Notes: generated from the letters alone by a model not told the origin. Positions 20,031-29,781 are shown, counted from the stretch's first letter. The stretch is 55,513 bases of DNA from Myxococcota bacterium (GCA_022072125.1 JAJVIH010000005.1:1-55513), one strand, 5' to 3'. Program-made: numbers and translations.

Positions 20031-21202
20031 TTGTTGCTCCGCTCGAAGATTTCCTTGGCGATGATCAGCCGCTGGATCTGCGAGGTGCCTTCGTAAATCT
20101 GGAATATCTTGGCGTCGCGCATGAGCTTCTCGACCGGCATTTCGGTGCTGTAGCCCATGCCGCCGAACACCTGCACGGCGTCGGTGCAGACGCGCATGCA
20201 GGCGTCCGCCGCGAAGGCCTTGGCGTAGGCGGCGAACTGGGTGTTGCGCTCGCCGTTGGATATCTTGAACGCAGCGAGGCGCACCAACTGGCGGGCGGCT
20301 TCGATATCCTTCGCCATGTCGGCGATCATGAAGGAAACCGCCTGGTGCGCGGCGATGGGCAGACCGAAGGTCTTGCGCTCCTTCGCGTACTCCACCGCGT
20401 AATCCATGGCCGCCTGCGCCACGCCCACCGCCGCCGAGGCGACCAGCGGACGGGTGTGATCAAACGCCGCCATGGCCAGGCGGAACCCCTTGCCTTCCTC
20501 GCCGATGAGGTTGGCCGCGGGAACCTCCACATTCTCGAAGGTGATGGCGCGGGTGTCGCTGGCGCGCTGGCCCATGTTCCATTCCTTCTTGCCCACCACC
20601 ACGCCGGGCCACTCGCGCTCGACCACGAAGGCGCTCATGCCGCGGTGGCCGGCGTCCTTGTCGGTCTTGGCGAGCACGAAATACCACTTGGCGTGGCCGC
20701 CGTTGGTGATCCACATCTTCTGGCCGTTCAGGATGTACTTGTCGCCCTGCTTGACCGCCGTGGTCTTGATGCCGGCGACATCGGAGCCCGCGCCCGGCTC
20801 GGTCACGCAGTAAGCGGCCATCATCAACTGTTCGGTCATGGGCGCGATGTATTTCTTGAGGATGGATTCCTGCGCCCCGAACAACAAGGGCGCCACCGCC
20901 AGGGTGTTCGCTTCAATGGCGGTGCCGATGCCCGAACAGCCCCACGCGAGTTGTTCGCCGATCAAGGTGGCGTCCAGCACGTTGAGGCCGACGCCGCCCA
21001 GGCTCTCCGGAATGGCGGTGTTCATCAGCCCCAGATCAAAGGCTTTTTTGAGCACATCCCAGGGATATTCCCCAGTTTCGTCATGGTGTCTGGCCACGGG
21101 ACGGATGACATTCTTCGCAAAATCCCGCGCGGTCTGCTGAAGCTGCTGCTGTTCATCGGAGAGGCTGTAATACAAGCCGCCCGTGGGTTTCTTTTCAGAC
21201 AT
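20027..21202 (-). CDS. Acyl-CoA dehydrogenase
   Basis: This 391-residue FAD enzyme oxidises acyl-CoA to trans-2-enoyl-CoA in beta-oxidation or amino-acid breakdown and passes electrons to ETF. Family signatures are present: [48 protein letters not shown], and the catalytic Glu in [10 protein letters not shown] (Glu371). The open frame extends upstream to 21847, but the ATG at 21202 has a GAGGAG site 6 nt away and begins the conserved domain. It is divergent from a thiolase gene, which supports a role in acyl-CoA degradation. Chain-length preference cannot be read from the sequence. Confidence 0.95.
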   Translation of the reverse strand: MSEKKPTGGLYYSLSDEQQQLQQTARDFAKNVIRPVARHHDETGEYPWDVLKKAFDLGLMNTAIPESLGGVGLNVLDATLIGEQLAWGCSGIGTAIEANTLAVAPLLFGAQESILKKYIAPMTEQLMMAAYCVTEPGAGSDVAGIKTTAVKQGDKYILNGQKMWITNGGHAKWYFVLAKTDKDAGHRGMSAFVVEREWPGVVVGKKEWNMGQRASDTRAITFENVEVPAANLIGEEGKGFRLAMAAFDHTRPLVASAAVGVAQAAMDYAVEYAKERKTFGLPIAAHQAVSFMIADMAKDIEAARQLVRLAAFKISNGERNTQFAAYAKAFAADACMRVCTDAVQVFGGMGYSTEMPVEKLMRDAKIFQIYEGTSQIQRLIIAKEIFERSNK

Positions 21203-21246
21203 ATCAGGCTCCTCGTTTGCGGTGACGTGGATGAAAACAGGCGGGC

Positions 21247-21275
21247 AGTATAGCGGGCCATGTCTGGCGTGGCAA
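21247..21275 (-). promoter_or_regulatory. Sigma70-type promoter of the acyl-CoA dehydrogenase operon
   Basis: On the minus strand TTGCCA (21275-21270) and TATACT (21252-21247) have a 17-bp spacer. Each box matches consensus 5/6. The predicted start near 21240 leaves a leader of about 38 nt carrying the GAGGAG ribosome site. Confidence 0.65.
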
Positions 21276-21415
21276 TCGGAAGATGATTTTCGCGGACGGC
21301 GGACTCCCGCGCCGCCCTTCACGGATTGCGCGGGACGCCGCCTTCCCGGAAACCAGCCCGGGGCCCGCTTTCGCGCCCCATGCCCGCATGCCGTGCATCC
21401 GCGTGAAGGCGGACC

Positions 21416-21444
21416 TTTTCCACGGACGGCGGCGGGTGTATAAG
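21416..21444 (+). promoter_or_regulatory. Candidate promoter of the thiolase operon
   Basis: TATAAG (21439-21444) matches the -10 consensus 5/6. TTTTCC (21416-21421), spaced 17 bp, is a weak -35 box (3/6). The predicted leader is about 30 nt and contains GAGGAG. Confidence 0.4.
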
Positions 21445-21479
21445 CCCCCCGCCGCAACCGGCGGCGCGAGGAGTTGATG

Positions 21480-22658
21480 ATGGAACAGGTTGTTATTGTA
21501 TCCGCATGCCGCACCCCGGTGGGCCGGGCGATCAAAGGGGTTTTCAAGGACACCCGTCCTGATGACCTGCTGGCGGCGGCCATCCGGGAAGCGGTGCGCC
21601 GCGCGGAAATCAACCCCAGCGACGTGGAAGACGTGATCTGCGGTTGCTCGCGCGCCGAAGGCCCGCAGGGAAAGAACATCGCCCGGTACGGCGCGTTGCT
21701 CGCCGGATTGCCGGCTTCCGTTCCCGCGTCCACGCTGGCGCGCGCCTGCGCCTCCGGATTACACGCCATGGCGGAGGTGGCGGCGCGCATCGCCTCGGGA
21801 GAGATGGAGACAGGCGTCGCCTGCGGCGTGGAGAGCATGACCCACACGATGGCCTACGCCCCGTCCGCGGAGGGGGCCAATCCGCGTCTGATGGCGGAAA
21901 CGCCGGGCGCCTACGCGACCATGGGCATGACGGCGGAAAATGTCGCCAGCCAGTTTGGAATCAGCCGCGCCGAACAGGATCGCTTCGCGCTGGCCAGCCA
22001 GCAGAAAGCCGGCGCGGCGCTGCAATCGGGCCGTTTCGCCGATGAGATCGCGGCGGTCAAAACCAGCCTGTGGACGCAGGAAGGCGAAAGCTTGGTCGAA
22101 AAAAAGATCGAGGTGACCCGTGACGAATGCCCGCGTCCGGAAACCACGCTGGAGGGCCTGGCCAAGCTCAAACCCGCCTTTCTGGAAGGCGGCAGCGTCA
22201 CCGCCGGCAATTCATCCACCCTGTCCGACGGCTCCGCCGCATGCGTGATGATGTCCGCGCGGGAGGCCAGGCGCCGGGGACTGCGTCCGCTGGGCGTGTT
22301 CCGCGGTTTCGCCGTGGTGGGGGTGGACCCGGCGATCATGGGAATCGGCCCCATCCCGGCGGTGAAAAAGCTGTTCGCGCGGACCGGATTGTCCATGGAC
22401 CAGATCGATCTGGTCGAACTGAACGAGGCCTTCGCCAGCCAGGCGGTCTGCTGCGCGCGCGAACTCGGCATTCCCAAGGAAAAGCTCAACGTCAACGGCG
22501 GCGCCATCGCGCTGGGACATCCGCTGGGCGCGACCGGCGTCAAGCTGTCCACGCAGATCCTGTATGAATTGCGGCGGCGCGGATTGCGGCGCGGACTGGT
22601 GACCATGTGCGTGGCCGGGGGCATGGGCGCGGCCGCGATCCTGGAAACGGCGGAGTGA
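21480..22658 (+). CDS. Thiolase (acetyl-CoA acyltransferase)
   Basis: A 392-residue thiolase that cleaves 3-oxoacyl-CoA with CoA, or runs in the condensing direction. The nucleophilic Cys90 lies in [10 protein letters not shown], His347 in [15 protein letters not shown], and the second catalytic Cys377 in CVAGGMGAA, all as in the family. The start region reads TTG-ATG-ATG. GAGGAG (21468-21473) is 6 nt before the second ATG, so I chose 21480; 21477 is the alternative. The stop shares one base with the next start (TGATG). Together with the divergent acyl-CoA dehydrogenase it suggests a beta-oxidation locus. Degradative and biosynthetic thiolases cannot be separated by eye. Confidence 0.95.
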   Translation: MEQVVIVSACRTPVGRAIKGVFKDTRPDDLLAAAIREAVRRAEINPSDVEDVICGCSRAEGPQGKNIARYGALLAGLPASVPASTLARACASGLHAMAEVAARIASGEMETGVACGVESMTHTMAYAPSAEGANPRLMAETPGAYATMGMTAENVASQFGISRAEQDRFALASQQKAGAALQSGRFADEIAAVKTSLWTQEGESLVEKKIEVTRDECPRPETTLEGLAKLKPAFLEGGSVTAGNSSTLSDGSAACVMMSAREARRRGLRPLGVFRGFAVVGVDPAIMGIGPIPAVKKLFARTGLSMDQIDLVELNEAFASQAVCCARELGIPKEKLNVNGGAIALGHPLGATGVKLSTQILYELRRRGLRRGLVTMCVAGGMGAAAILETAE

Positions 22659-23077
22659 TGTACAAAACCGGCGGTTATACCGAGTGCCATTGCGCACACT
22701 GCAACCTGGTGCTGGGCCATACCATCATTGCGCTGGTGGACGCCCGGCCCGCGCGCGTCAAATGCAACACCTGCCAGTGGGAGCATGTGTGGCGGGACCC
22801 TTCCGGCGCCGCGCGGCGGAGAGGCGAATCCGCGGATGCGCCGCTCTCCAGGCCGGCGGGGAAACCCACGGCGAAAACGGGCGAATGGCATATGCGCATG
22901 AACGGACGCGACGCCAACCGGGCCCGCCTGTACAATCCGGCCGAATATTTCGAGGTGAATGAGATCATCAAGCACAATACCTTTGGCGCCGGACTGGTGA
23001 TGAGCCACCGCGACAACAAAAAAATGGACGTGCTGTTCGAATCCGGGGTCAAAACCCTCGTGTTCAGAAAAAAATAG
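22658..23077 (+). CDS. Small protein with N-terminal Cys pairs (zinc-ribbon-like)
   Basis: 139 residues. Cys12/Cys15 (CAHC) and Cys36/Cys39 (CNTC) could form a zinc ribbon. A charged, flexible middle follows. The C-terminal domain (FGAGLVMSHRDNKKMDVLFE) looks like a small beta barrel of the CarD/Tudor-like kind, but this is only a resemblance. The start codon overlaps the thiolase stop by one base (TGATG). I do not recognise a named family. A nucleic-acid- or RNA-polymerase-binding role is possible and unproven. Confidence 0.8.
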   Translation: MYKTGGYTECHCAHCNLVLGHTIIALVDARPARVKCNTCQWEHVWRDPSGAARRRGESADAPLSRPAGKPTAKTGEWHMRMNGRDANRARLYNPAEYFEVNEIIKHNTFGAGLVMSHRDNKKMDVLFESGVKTLVFRKK

Positions 23078-23088
23078 GAGGTCATGTC

Positions 23089-23988
23089 ATGGTGCGACCG
23101 GCAGTGGTGACGCATGGCGGCGCTGGACACACGCTGGACGACAACGACGGCGCCCAGCGGGCGGCGGAACTGGGACGCGCGCGCCTGGCGGGCGGCGCCA
23201 ACGCGGAGGATGGCGTGCTCGCCTCCGTGGTCGATCTGGAAGACGATCCGCGTTTCAACGCCGGCACGGGCTCCAATTTCCGCATTGACGGACAGACCAT
23301 CGAAATGGATGCGGCGATCATGACCGGCGACGGACGATCGGGCGCCGTCGCCAACCTGACCGCCGTGCGCAATCCCGTGCTGATCGCCAACGAAGTGCGG
23401 GTGCGCACCCCCCACGTGCTGATGGCTGGAGAAGGCGCGCTGCGCTTCGCCCGTGCGCTGGGTTATGGGCCGCATGATCCGGCGACTGAAACCGCCCGCA
23501 GGAAAATTGACTGGGCGCGCCGCGGGCTGAAGGGTCTGGCCGGCGGGGATGACGAGGAGTTTGAAATCTGGAAAAGCGTCAACCTGCGCGATGTCTGGAA
23601 TTTTCCGCTGGAAATCGGCGAGGCGCTGGGAGACACCGTCGGCGCGGTCGCCCGCGATGAACAGGGGCGTTTCGCCGCCGCGGTGTCCACCGGCGGCACG
23701 CTGCTGGCGCTCAAGGGCCGCATTGGCGACACCCCCCTGATCGGCTGCGGACTCCACGCGGGTCCGAAGGGCGCGGTGGCCGCCACCGGGGTGGGAGAAG
23801 AGATCGTCCGCCGCTTCCTGTCCAAAACCGTGTACGACTGGATAGCTTCCGGCATGCCGGCGCAGGAAGCCTGCGAACGCGGCATCCAGTTGATCGGGAA
23901 TTTTTATGGCGCGGGCCTGATCGCGGTGGACGCAACCTCCACCGGCCGCGCATCCAACCGCGCCATGCCCAGCGGGACCGTGGAATAG
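23089..23988 (+). CDS. Asparaginase/isoaspartyl peptidase, Ntn-hydrolase (type 2)
   Basis: 299 residues. The family cleaves itself autocatalytically before a Thr that becomes the nucleophile, then hydrolyses isoaspartyl peptides or asparagine. The N-terminal THGGAG motif, the FNAGTGSN segment and the cleavage-site region LGDTVGAVA (Thr183) are present, followed by STGGTLLALKGRIGDTPLIGCG as in the family. A good AGGAG site (23076-23080) lies 8 nt before the ATG. The Ntn fold and Thr are clear; the substrate and any named symbol (iaaA) are not certain. No signal peptide is seen, so it should act in the cytoplasm. Confidence 0.9.
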   Translation: MVRPAVVTHGGAGHTLDDNDGAQRAAELGRARLAGGANAEDGVLASVVDLEDDPRFNAGTGSNFRIDGQTIEMDAAIMTGDGRSGAVANLTAVRNPVLIANEVRVRTPHVLMAGEGALRFARALGYGPHDPATETARRKIDWARRGLKGLAGGDDEEFEIWKSVNLRDVWNFPLEIGEALGDTVGAVARDEQGRFAAAVSTGGTLLALKGRIGDTPLIGCGLHAGPKGAVAATGVGEEIVRRFLSKTVYDWIASGMPAQEACERGIQLIGNFYGAGLIAVDATSTGRASNRAMPSGTVE

Positions 23989-24025
23989 AGGGCGTTCGCC
24001 GGAAAGCAGCGTCTTTCAGCCGCGC

Positions 24026-25240
24026 TCACGGCCCCACGGGCGGGCAAAGGCGATCCAGATCGGGGCGGGTATGGCACTTCAGGCAGGCTGTCTGGTTGCG
24101 GTTGCGCATGAATCCGCAGTTGCGATCAAACCCCGCCGGATGCGGATTGACAAAGCCGCGCGATCCCCTGCCCTTTCCGCCATGGCAGGCGATACAATCC
24201 TTCTCGGCATGACAGGAAACGCAGGTGTTCATGTTGCGCTGGGCTTCCAGAACATGGGCGTTTTTCTCCAGGCCCGGCGATGACGACGCCCAATCAGACG
24301 GGTGGATTTTCAACGCCCGCGGCGTCAGTTCTCCCAAGGCCGCCACGCCCGTGCGCTGGTGGCAGGTGATGCAAAAACCCTGCTGGCGGTGGCAGGCCTG
24401 GCAGTCCATGGCGTTCTTGCGGGCCTCCACCGCATGCTGGCTGATGTAATCCGCCGGATGAATGCCCTGGGGTTTCATCATTCCGGCATGGCATTTGAGG
24501 CAATCATTGGGCTGGTGGCAGTTCTGGCAATAGGCCTCGCCGGTTTTCGCCACGGGACCATGGCTTCGTTCGAATCCGGGCGCATGGGCGTCCCCCCGCA
24601 ACACCCCGGAGGGCAATAGCTGTCCATTGGGATAGCTCGTCTTCACCTTTCCCGCCGGAGTGGCGAGATGGCATGCGGTGCAGCGCTGGGTGGCTGCTTG
24701 TCCGTCGTGACAGGCCAGGCACGAGGTCATCTTCGGCAGATGGGCCCGGGTGGCGAGGTGGGTTGACTCCACCCCCGCATGGCACTGGGAGCAGTTCATT
24801 CCCTTGTCGAGATGCAGTTTGTGGCTGAAATGCAGGTGGGGCGGCGGGAAAAACACCGTGTCCGCCGGCCCGGCGCCGGTGATCTCCCCCGCGTGACACA
24901 ACCGGCATTCCCGGGGGTTGACGGCGCCGCCGGCGGCGCGCGGATGTTCCGCCGGAATCGCGTGGCATTTGGCGCAAGCCTGGGCGGCGCGCGGAATCAG
25001 GTTATCGCTGGAACGGGTGCTGGAGGCGGCGGCATGGCAGTCCTGGCATTTCATCCCCGCCTTGCCGAGGTGAATCCGGTGGCTGAAATTCAGCGCGGCG
25101 CTTCGCGGCGGGAAGATGATCTCCGAGGGCGAATTCCGGTTTTCGGGCAGGCCGCGCCACCCCAACGCGGCGGCGGCCGCCAGACTGGTTGCGCCCGCGC
25201 AGGCGAGGATCACCCAGCGCGGCATGGTCCGGAACTTCAT
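24026..25240 (-). CDS. 13-haem c-type cytochrome
   Basis: 404 residues with a signal anchor (WVILACAGATSLAAAAALG), then 13 CxxCH haem-attachment motifs: CQDCH, CAKCH, CRLCH, CSQCH, CLACH, CTACH, CQNCH, CLKCH, CQACH, CITCH, CVSCH, CIACH and CLKCH. Extra His residues such as HRIHL and HKLHL could be distal haem ligands. It should sit in the periplasm, possibly tethered to the inner membrane. Its ATG overlaps the stop of the barrel gene (ATGA). With that barrel and the haem-motif lipoprotein upstream it resembles a porin-cytochrome conduit. No close named family was recognised beyond multihaem cytochromes. Confidence 0.92.
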   Translation of the reverse strand: MKFRTMPRWVILACAGATSLAAAAALGWRGLPENRNSPSEIIFPPRSAALNFSHRIHLGKAGMKCQDCHAAASSTRSSDNLIPRAAQACAKCHAIPAEHPRAAGGAVNPRECRLCHAGEITGAGPADTVFFPPPHLHFSHKLHLDKGMNCSQCHAGVESTHLATRAHLPKMTSCLACHDGQAATQRCTACHLATPAGKVKTSYPNGQLLPSGVLRGDAHAPGFERSHGPVAKTGEAYCQNCHQPNDCLKCHAGMMKPQGIHPADYISQHAVEARKNAMDCQACHRQQGFCITCHQRTGVAALGELTPRALKIHPSDWASSSPGLEKNAHVLEAQRNMNTCVSCHAEKDCIACHGGKGRGSRGFVNPHPAGFDRNCGFMRNRNQTACLKCHTRPDLDRLCPPVGP

Positions 25241-26601
25241 CGTCCCTCCCCAAAAAACAGTTCCGCCACCAGGAAAACCCGGGTGCGGAAGCGGGTCAGG
25301 TTGTTGAAATCCTGTTCCCCCAGCACCTTGAAGCGAACCCAGCCGTCCGGGCGGTAATGCACCGCCAGATTGACGCCCAGCCCGCTGATCGCGCGCGACA
25401 GGCCGCCGTCGCGGCTGGACCCGTAGTGGTTGACGCCGCCTTCCAGCCCAAACCAGTCATCCATGAACCAGTAATATCCTTCAGCGGTGAACAGCCGCTG
25501 ATGGCCGCCAGAGCCCGTGCGCCCCGAACCGCCCACACTGCCCCCCCAATGTTCCGGCCTCCACCCCACCTCGCCCAGCAAACCGTGATCCCATTCGTTG
25601 GAAAAACTGTCCTGATCCGGCAAATCGGGTTCGTTGATGTCCCGCTGCTGGAAGCGGCGCAGGGCGTATCCCCCGCGGACATGCCAATCGCCCCGGGACC
25701 AGGCGAGCCGCGCGCGCGCTTCATCGTAGGGCTGGGTGTTGAAGTAGGCGAAGATCGAATCCGCGGAGAACAGCGGATAATGATGGAACACTTCTCCCGT
25801 GGCCGCCCACTGGCGATCCGGGGTCCAGCGGGCGCCCGCGAGCAGCCGGTCCATCAACCGGTAGGAAAAATTCCAGACGGCGTCCGCGTACACGCGCAGG
25901 GTTTCCGGGGCCGCTTCCAGATTGACGCCGGCGCCGCCCCGTTCCTCGACAATCGAACCATCAAAGACCCGCCGCCAACCCGACCGGACCTGAATCCCCT
26001 TGCCGCCCAGGTAATTGATGGCCGCGCCGCTGGTCACCTGCACCCGGCCGTTGGACTGGACGCCATCCGGCTCCCCGAGACCAAATCCAAATCTTCCGGT
26101 TTTGGCGGCGAACCCGGACCAGGCTTCCAGTTCAAAACCCATGGCGGACCGCCCGCTGACGGTCAATCCATCGAAGACATGGAACCCCAGCACATCCGTG
26201 CGGATTTGGCGTCCGAGCGTCCAGCCCAGGAAGCCAAACCATTCCTCGCCTTTCAGATGCAGGAACATCAGATCAAATTCGTTGTGCTGGAGTTCAGGCA
26301 ACAGGGCGCGCTCCAATGATATAACCCCGAACTCGGCGGCGTAACGGAATCCGGATTCCAGCCGGAGGGAAAAATCCCGGCCTGTCATGTCATCCACCGC
26401 CAGATTGACGGTCTGGATGGCCCGCCGCCGCGACAACACGTCGGCCGCGTCGCCGGAGAACGCCGCCCCCGCGGTGGCGATTTGGTCAATGATTCCCGTG
26501 GTTTCCGTATGCAGGTAATAACGGGTGGCGTGGGCGGGCGGCGGCCATCCGGCCAGCATGGCGGCGATCAACAGCAATGGCGCCCGGAAACGGATGGTCA
26601 C
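25237..26601 (-). CDS. Predicted outer-membrane beta-barrel protein
   Basis: 454 residues with a cleavable signal peptide (LLLIAAMLAGWPPPAHA, ending AHA). The mature part has alternating hydrophobic strands rich in aromatic residues and Gly, and it ends with a strand reading VFLVAELFFGEGR. That pattern fits an outer-membrane porin of roughly 16-20 strands. It lies between the lipoprotein and the cytochrome genes and overlaps both by 4 bp (ATGA), so the three are made together. By analogy with MtrB/PCC-type porins it could hold the cytochrome in the outer membrane. That function is inferred from context, not from sequence similarity. Confidence 0.8.
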   Translation of the reverse strand: MTIRFRAPLLLIAAMLAGWPPPAHATRYYLHTETTGIIDQIATAGAAFSGDAADVLSRRRAIQTVNLAVDDMTGRDFSLRLESGFRYAAEFGVISLERALLPELQHNEFDLMFLHLKGEEWFGFLGWTLGRQIRTDVLGFHVFDGLTVSGRSAMGFELEAWSGFAAKTGRFGFGLGEPDGVQSNGRVQVTSGAAINYLGGKGIQVRSGWRRVFDGSIVEERGGAGVNLEAAPETLRVYADAVWNFSYRLMDRLLAGARWTPDRQWAATGEVFHHYPLFSADSIFAYFNTQPYDEARARLAWSRGDWHVRGGYALRRFQQRDINEPDLPDQDSFSNEWDHGLLGEVGWRPEHWGGSVGGSGRTGSGGHQRLFTAEGYYWFMDDWFGLEGGVNHYGSSRDGGLSRAISGLGVNLAVHYRPDGWVRFKVLGEQDFNNLTRFRTRVFLVAELFFGEGR

Positions 26602-27362
26602 GGGACCGCCGTCATTTCCGCAATCCAGCGGAAGATCAGAATCTGGTGTTCCGTGGATAACGGGGCCGCGGGCGCGGGGGGCATGATGGGGTCCGCGCCA
26701 ATGACCGAGAGGTAGATGGCGCTTTCCCCAGGTTTTCCCGGCTGGATCAACGGTTTACCCGTGGACGAGGGCTGTCCAATCAGATTTCCGGGCGCACCGG
26801 GTCCATCGAGTCTCAAGCCCCGGCTCACCACATCTCCGCCATGACAGCCGGAAGCGTTACACCCCTGGGCGAAGATCGGGGCGATATCACGGGCATAGTC
26901 CGCCGGAACGGGTCTGGCCGGCGGCGGCGGACGTCCTTTCACCCGGAATTTCCAGTCTGTCTCATGGGGGAGCCGGTTGCCCGCCAGGTCCGTGACATTG
27001 GCGATGACGGCCCGGTATTCCGCCTGCTCGTCCTCCAACTGGCCGGGGAAAGGACGGAACACCAGGGACAAGTCCGAAGGGCGCCACAAAACCTCCCCGG
27101 AGGCGGCGATCTCCCCGGGGCCGTGAACCGAAAACGTGGTGGAGCTGACCGAACGGGGGTCCAGGGCCTCGCTGAACCATGCGGTGACCCAGGTGCCGGT
27201 CGCGGCGCTGGTTTCATCCCCGGCCGGGTTGGTCCGGACGATACGGGGAGGCTCCCGGTCGAACTGGAAAGGAGGGTCCGCTCCGGGTTCGGCGCAACCG
27301 GAAAGGATGGCCAGGGCCAGCCCCATGAGCAGGGCCCGCCGGAAGGGGCGTTCGATTTTCAC
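26598..27362 (-). CDS. Lipoprotein with Ig-like domain and a C-terminal CX4CH haem-type motif
   Basis: 254 residues from a GTG start. The open frame runs further upstream, but the lipobox signal peptide (RRALLMGLALAILSGC, Cys23) fixes the start near 27362; a Shine-Dalgarno site is not evident. A Big_5/SbsA-like Ig domain follows (PRIVRTNPAGDETSAATGTWVTAWF... type). The C-terminal part, GCNASGCHGG and then IYLSVIG, resembles the cytochrome-c-like modules of large environmental bacteria, with CX4CH in place of CxxCH. A single haem is plausible. The gene is first in the cytochrome operon. Confidence 0.8.
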   Translation of the reverse strand: MKIERPFRRALLMGLALAILSGCAEPGADPPFQFDREPPRIVRTNPAGDETSAATGTWVTAWFSEALDPRSVSSTTFSVHGPGEIAASGEVLWRPSDLSLVFRPFPGQLEDEQAEYRAVIANVTDLAGNRLPHETDWKFRVKGRPPPPARPVPADYARDIAPIFAQGCNASGCHGGDVVSRGLRLDGPGAPGNLIGQPSSTGKPLIQPGKPGESAIYLSVIGADPIMPPAPAAPLSTEHQILIFRWIAEMTAVP

Positions 27363-27408
27363 GGGACGGGTGTGTCCGCGATCACACTGGGAATCCGGAT
27401 GGGATGAT

Positions 27409-27414
27409 ATTATA
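27409..27414 (-). promoter_or_regulatory. Candidate -10 box of the cytochrome operon
   Basis: A perfect TATAAT on the minus strand, about 47 bp before the GTG at 27362. No good -35 hexamer exists at 16-18 bp, so the promoter may need an activator. It lies in the 106-bp gap shared with the divergent Wzc-like gene. Confidence 0.35.
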
Positions 27415-27468
27415 AGAGAACTGGCCCTTTGGTTTGTGGACGAGTCCGGAATATGGTAAGGGGCCGCG

Positions 27469-29781
27469 TTGGATACACAGGCGGCGGCGCCGCTTTCGGG
27501 ACTGGGAATGGCTGAAACCACAGACATATCGGGTATGCAGGCCGGGGCCGCGGGCGGCCTGTCGGATAACGTCAATTTCAAGCAGATATTCACTGTCGTT
27601 CGCAAGCGGCTGGGCTTTGTGCTGGTGTTCATCATTCTGGCGACCACGGCCACCGCGATTTACACCTGGAAACAGCCGCGTATCTACCGCGCCCAGGGCA
27701 CCATGATTCTGGACTCCGCCACGCCCAAGGTGTTCGGCGATCAGGTTCAATCGGTGGTGGACGAATCCGGCGGCAAGTTTTACACCAACAAGGAATTTTT
27801 CAACACCCAGTTTGAAATCATCAAAAGCCGCCCCCTCGCGGAGCGGGTGGTGGAGCGCCTGGGGCTGAACGCGGACCTGGACTTCATCTATCTGGGCCAG
27901 ATTCCTTCCGACAGCCGGAACAAAATCCACAATGTCCAGAAAACCGCCGCGTCTCTCATCAAGCGGATTGAGGTCAAACTGGTCAAGGACACCAAGGTGG
28001 CGCAGGTCATTGTGGAGGATCGCGATCCCAAGCGCGCCGCGCTGATCGCCAACACCATCGTGGATACGTACCTGACCTATAACCTGGAAAGCCGCCTGGC
28101 CATCACCCGCGAGGCCTCGGACTGGCTGGCCGAACAAATCGCCGACATGAAGGTCCGCCTCTCCAACAGCGAAATGGACCTCTTCAACTTCAAGCGGGAC
28201 AACAATATTCTGACCGTCGCCCTGGAAGATACCGACAAACTGGCGGCGGAAGGGCTGAACCAGCTTCACACCCGCTACATGACCCAGAAGGCGGATCGCA
28301 TCACCATCGAGCAGACGGTCAAGAATATCCGGGAAACCATCAAAAACTCCGGGCGGCTGGAAATTTTTGGCGAGGCGGCGAGCCAAAGCGACGTGGTCAG
28401 GGAATTGCGCGCCCGGGAAGCCGCCATCGTGGAAGAGCTGACCGATCTGGAATCCCAGTACGGGGATTTGCACCCCAAGGTGAAATCCACCCGGGATCGG
28501 CTCAAATTTGTCCGGGACTCCCTCGACAAGGAACTCCGGTCCATTCTCACCAACCTGGAGCTGAAGCTCAAAACCACCATTGAAATCGAGGAAAAATTCC
28601 TGCAGTTGTACAACAATGAACGGGAACGGGTGTTTGAAGCCAGCAAAAAAGAAATTGAATTCAACCGCCTGAAGCGCGAGGCCGAGAACAACAGCAACCT
28701 GTACAACATGCTGCTCAAGCGTGCGAAGGAAACCCACTTGGCGGGCCTGCTCAACACCAATAACGTCCGCCGCCTCGAACCGGCCCTGGCGCCCACCAGG
28801 GCTTCCAAGCCGAATGTTCAACTCAATCTCGCCCTGGGCTTTTTCGCCGGGCTGATGCTGGGTCTGATCGGCGCCTTCACCTGGGAAACCCTCGACAGCA
28901 CCATCAAGGGCGTGCAGGACATCGAGGCCATGAACCTGTCGGTCATCGGCGTGATCCCGCTGGTCAAGAGCGGACGCCGCGACCAGATCCGCAACCCCGA
29001 TCTGGACCTCTATATCCATGACAATCCCAAGAGCACGGTGGCGGAATTCTGCCGATCCATCCGCACCAATCTGCTCTTCATGTCGCCTGACAAGCCGATG
29101 CGGCGGCTGCTGATCACCAGTTCCAACCCGCGTGAAGGGAAAACCGTCACCTCCTGCTACATGGGCATCACCATGGCGCAGTCGGGCGGACGCACCCTGC
29201 TGATTGACTGCGACATGCGCCGTCCGTCGCTGCACAAGGCGTTTGGCCTGACCCGTGTCACCCAGGGGTTGAGCAACCTGATCCTGGGCGACTGCAAACT
29301 CGACGACGTGGTCATCAAAAGCCGGGTGGACAACCTGTGGATCCTCCCGGTCGGATCCATCCCGCCCAACCCCGCCGAACTGCTGCACACGGATTCCTTC
29401 CTGCGCATCATTGACGAGGCCTGCAACAAGTTTGACCGCGTGATCATTGACTCCCCACCGCTGGGACCGGTCGCCGACTCGCTGGTCATCGCCACCCACA
29501 TGGATGGCGTGGTGGTGGTGGTTCAGCCCGAAAAGACCTCGCGCGACCTGACCAAGCGGGTCGTCTCCGGGCTTCGCGATGTCAAGGCCAATATCCTGGG
29601 CGTGATTTTCAACCAAGTGGATATCGAGCGCCGTCAGTACGGATACCGCTACTACTATGGCGGCCAGTACTATTATTACTACGCTGATCGCGAGGACCGG
29701 GAAGGCGGCAAGGATGGCAAGGGCAAGGACTCCCCGCCGCCCGGTTCCGGTGGGCAGGATGACAAGCGCGCCGCGGCCTGA
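27469..29781 (+). CDS. Wzc-like polysaccharide co-polymerase / BY-kinase
   Basis: 770 residues. This inner-membrane tyrosine autokinase controls chain length and export of an exo- or capsular polysaccharide. TM1 is near 48-67, followed by a periplasmic Wzz/GNVR-type region with long coiled coils, and TM2 near 452-470. The cytoplasmic kinase has a Walker A (SNPREGKTVTS, about 550-560), Walker A' (LLIDCDMRRP) and Walker B (VIIDSPP). A C-terminal Tyr cluster (YGYRYYYGGQYYYYYAD, about 723-741) is the usual autophosphorylation site. The TTG at 27469 has AGGGG 6 nt upstream; the ATG at 27508 is the alternative. No other polysaccharide genes are in the window, so the partner Wza is elsewhere. Confidence 0.92.
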   Translation: MDTQAAAPLSGLGMAETTDISGMQAGAAGGLSDNVNFKQIFTVVRKRLGFVLVFIILATTATAIYTWKQPRIYRAQGTMILDSATPKVFGDQVQSVVDESGGKFYTNKEFFNTQFEIIKSRPLAERVVERLGLNADLDFIYLGQIPSDSRNKIHNVQKTAASLIKRIEVKLVKDTKVAQVIVEDRDPKRAALIANTIVDTYLTYNLESRLAITREASDWLAEQIADMKVRLSNSEMDLFNFKRDNNILTVALEDTDKLAAEGLNQLHTRYMTQKADRITIEQTVKNIRETIKNSGRLEIFGEAASQSDVVRELRAREAAIVEELTDLESQYGDLHPKVKSTRDRLKFVRDSLDKELRSILTNLELKLKTTIEIEEKFLQLYNNERERVFEASKKEIEFNRLKREAENNSNLYNMLLKRAKETHLAGLLNTNNVRRLEPALAPTRASKPNVQLNLALGFFAGLMLGLIGAFTWETLDSTIKGVQDIEAMNLSVIGVIPLVKSGRRDQIRNPDLDLYIHDNPKSTVAEFCRSIRTNLLFMSPDKPMRRLLITSSNPREGKTVTSCYMGITMAQSGGRTLLIDCDMRRPSLHKAFGLTRVTQGLSNLILGDCKLDDVVIKSRVDNLWILPVGSIPPNPAELLHTDSFLRIIDEACNKFDRVIIDSPPLGPVADSLVIATHMDGVVVVVQPEKTSRDLTKRVVSGLRDVKANILGVIFNQVDIERRQYGYRYYYGGQYYYYYADREDREGGKDGKGKDSPPPGSGGQDDKRAAA

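Noticed and set aside
21203-21847. N-terminal extension of the acyl-CoA dehydrogenase frame
   Set aside because: The extra residues are not family-like, and a strong ribosome site and promoter lie between.
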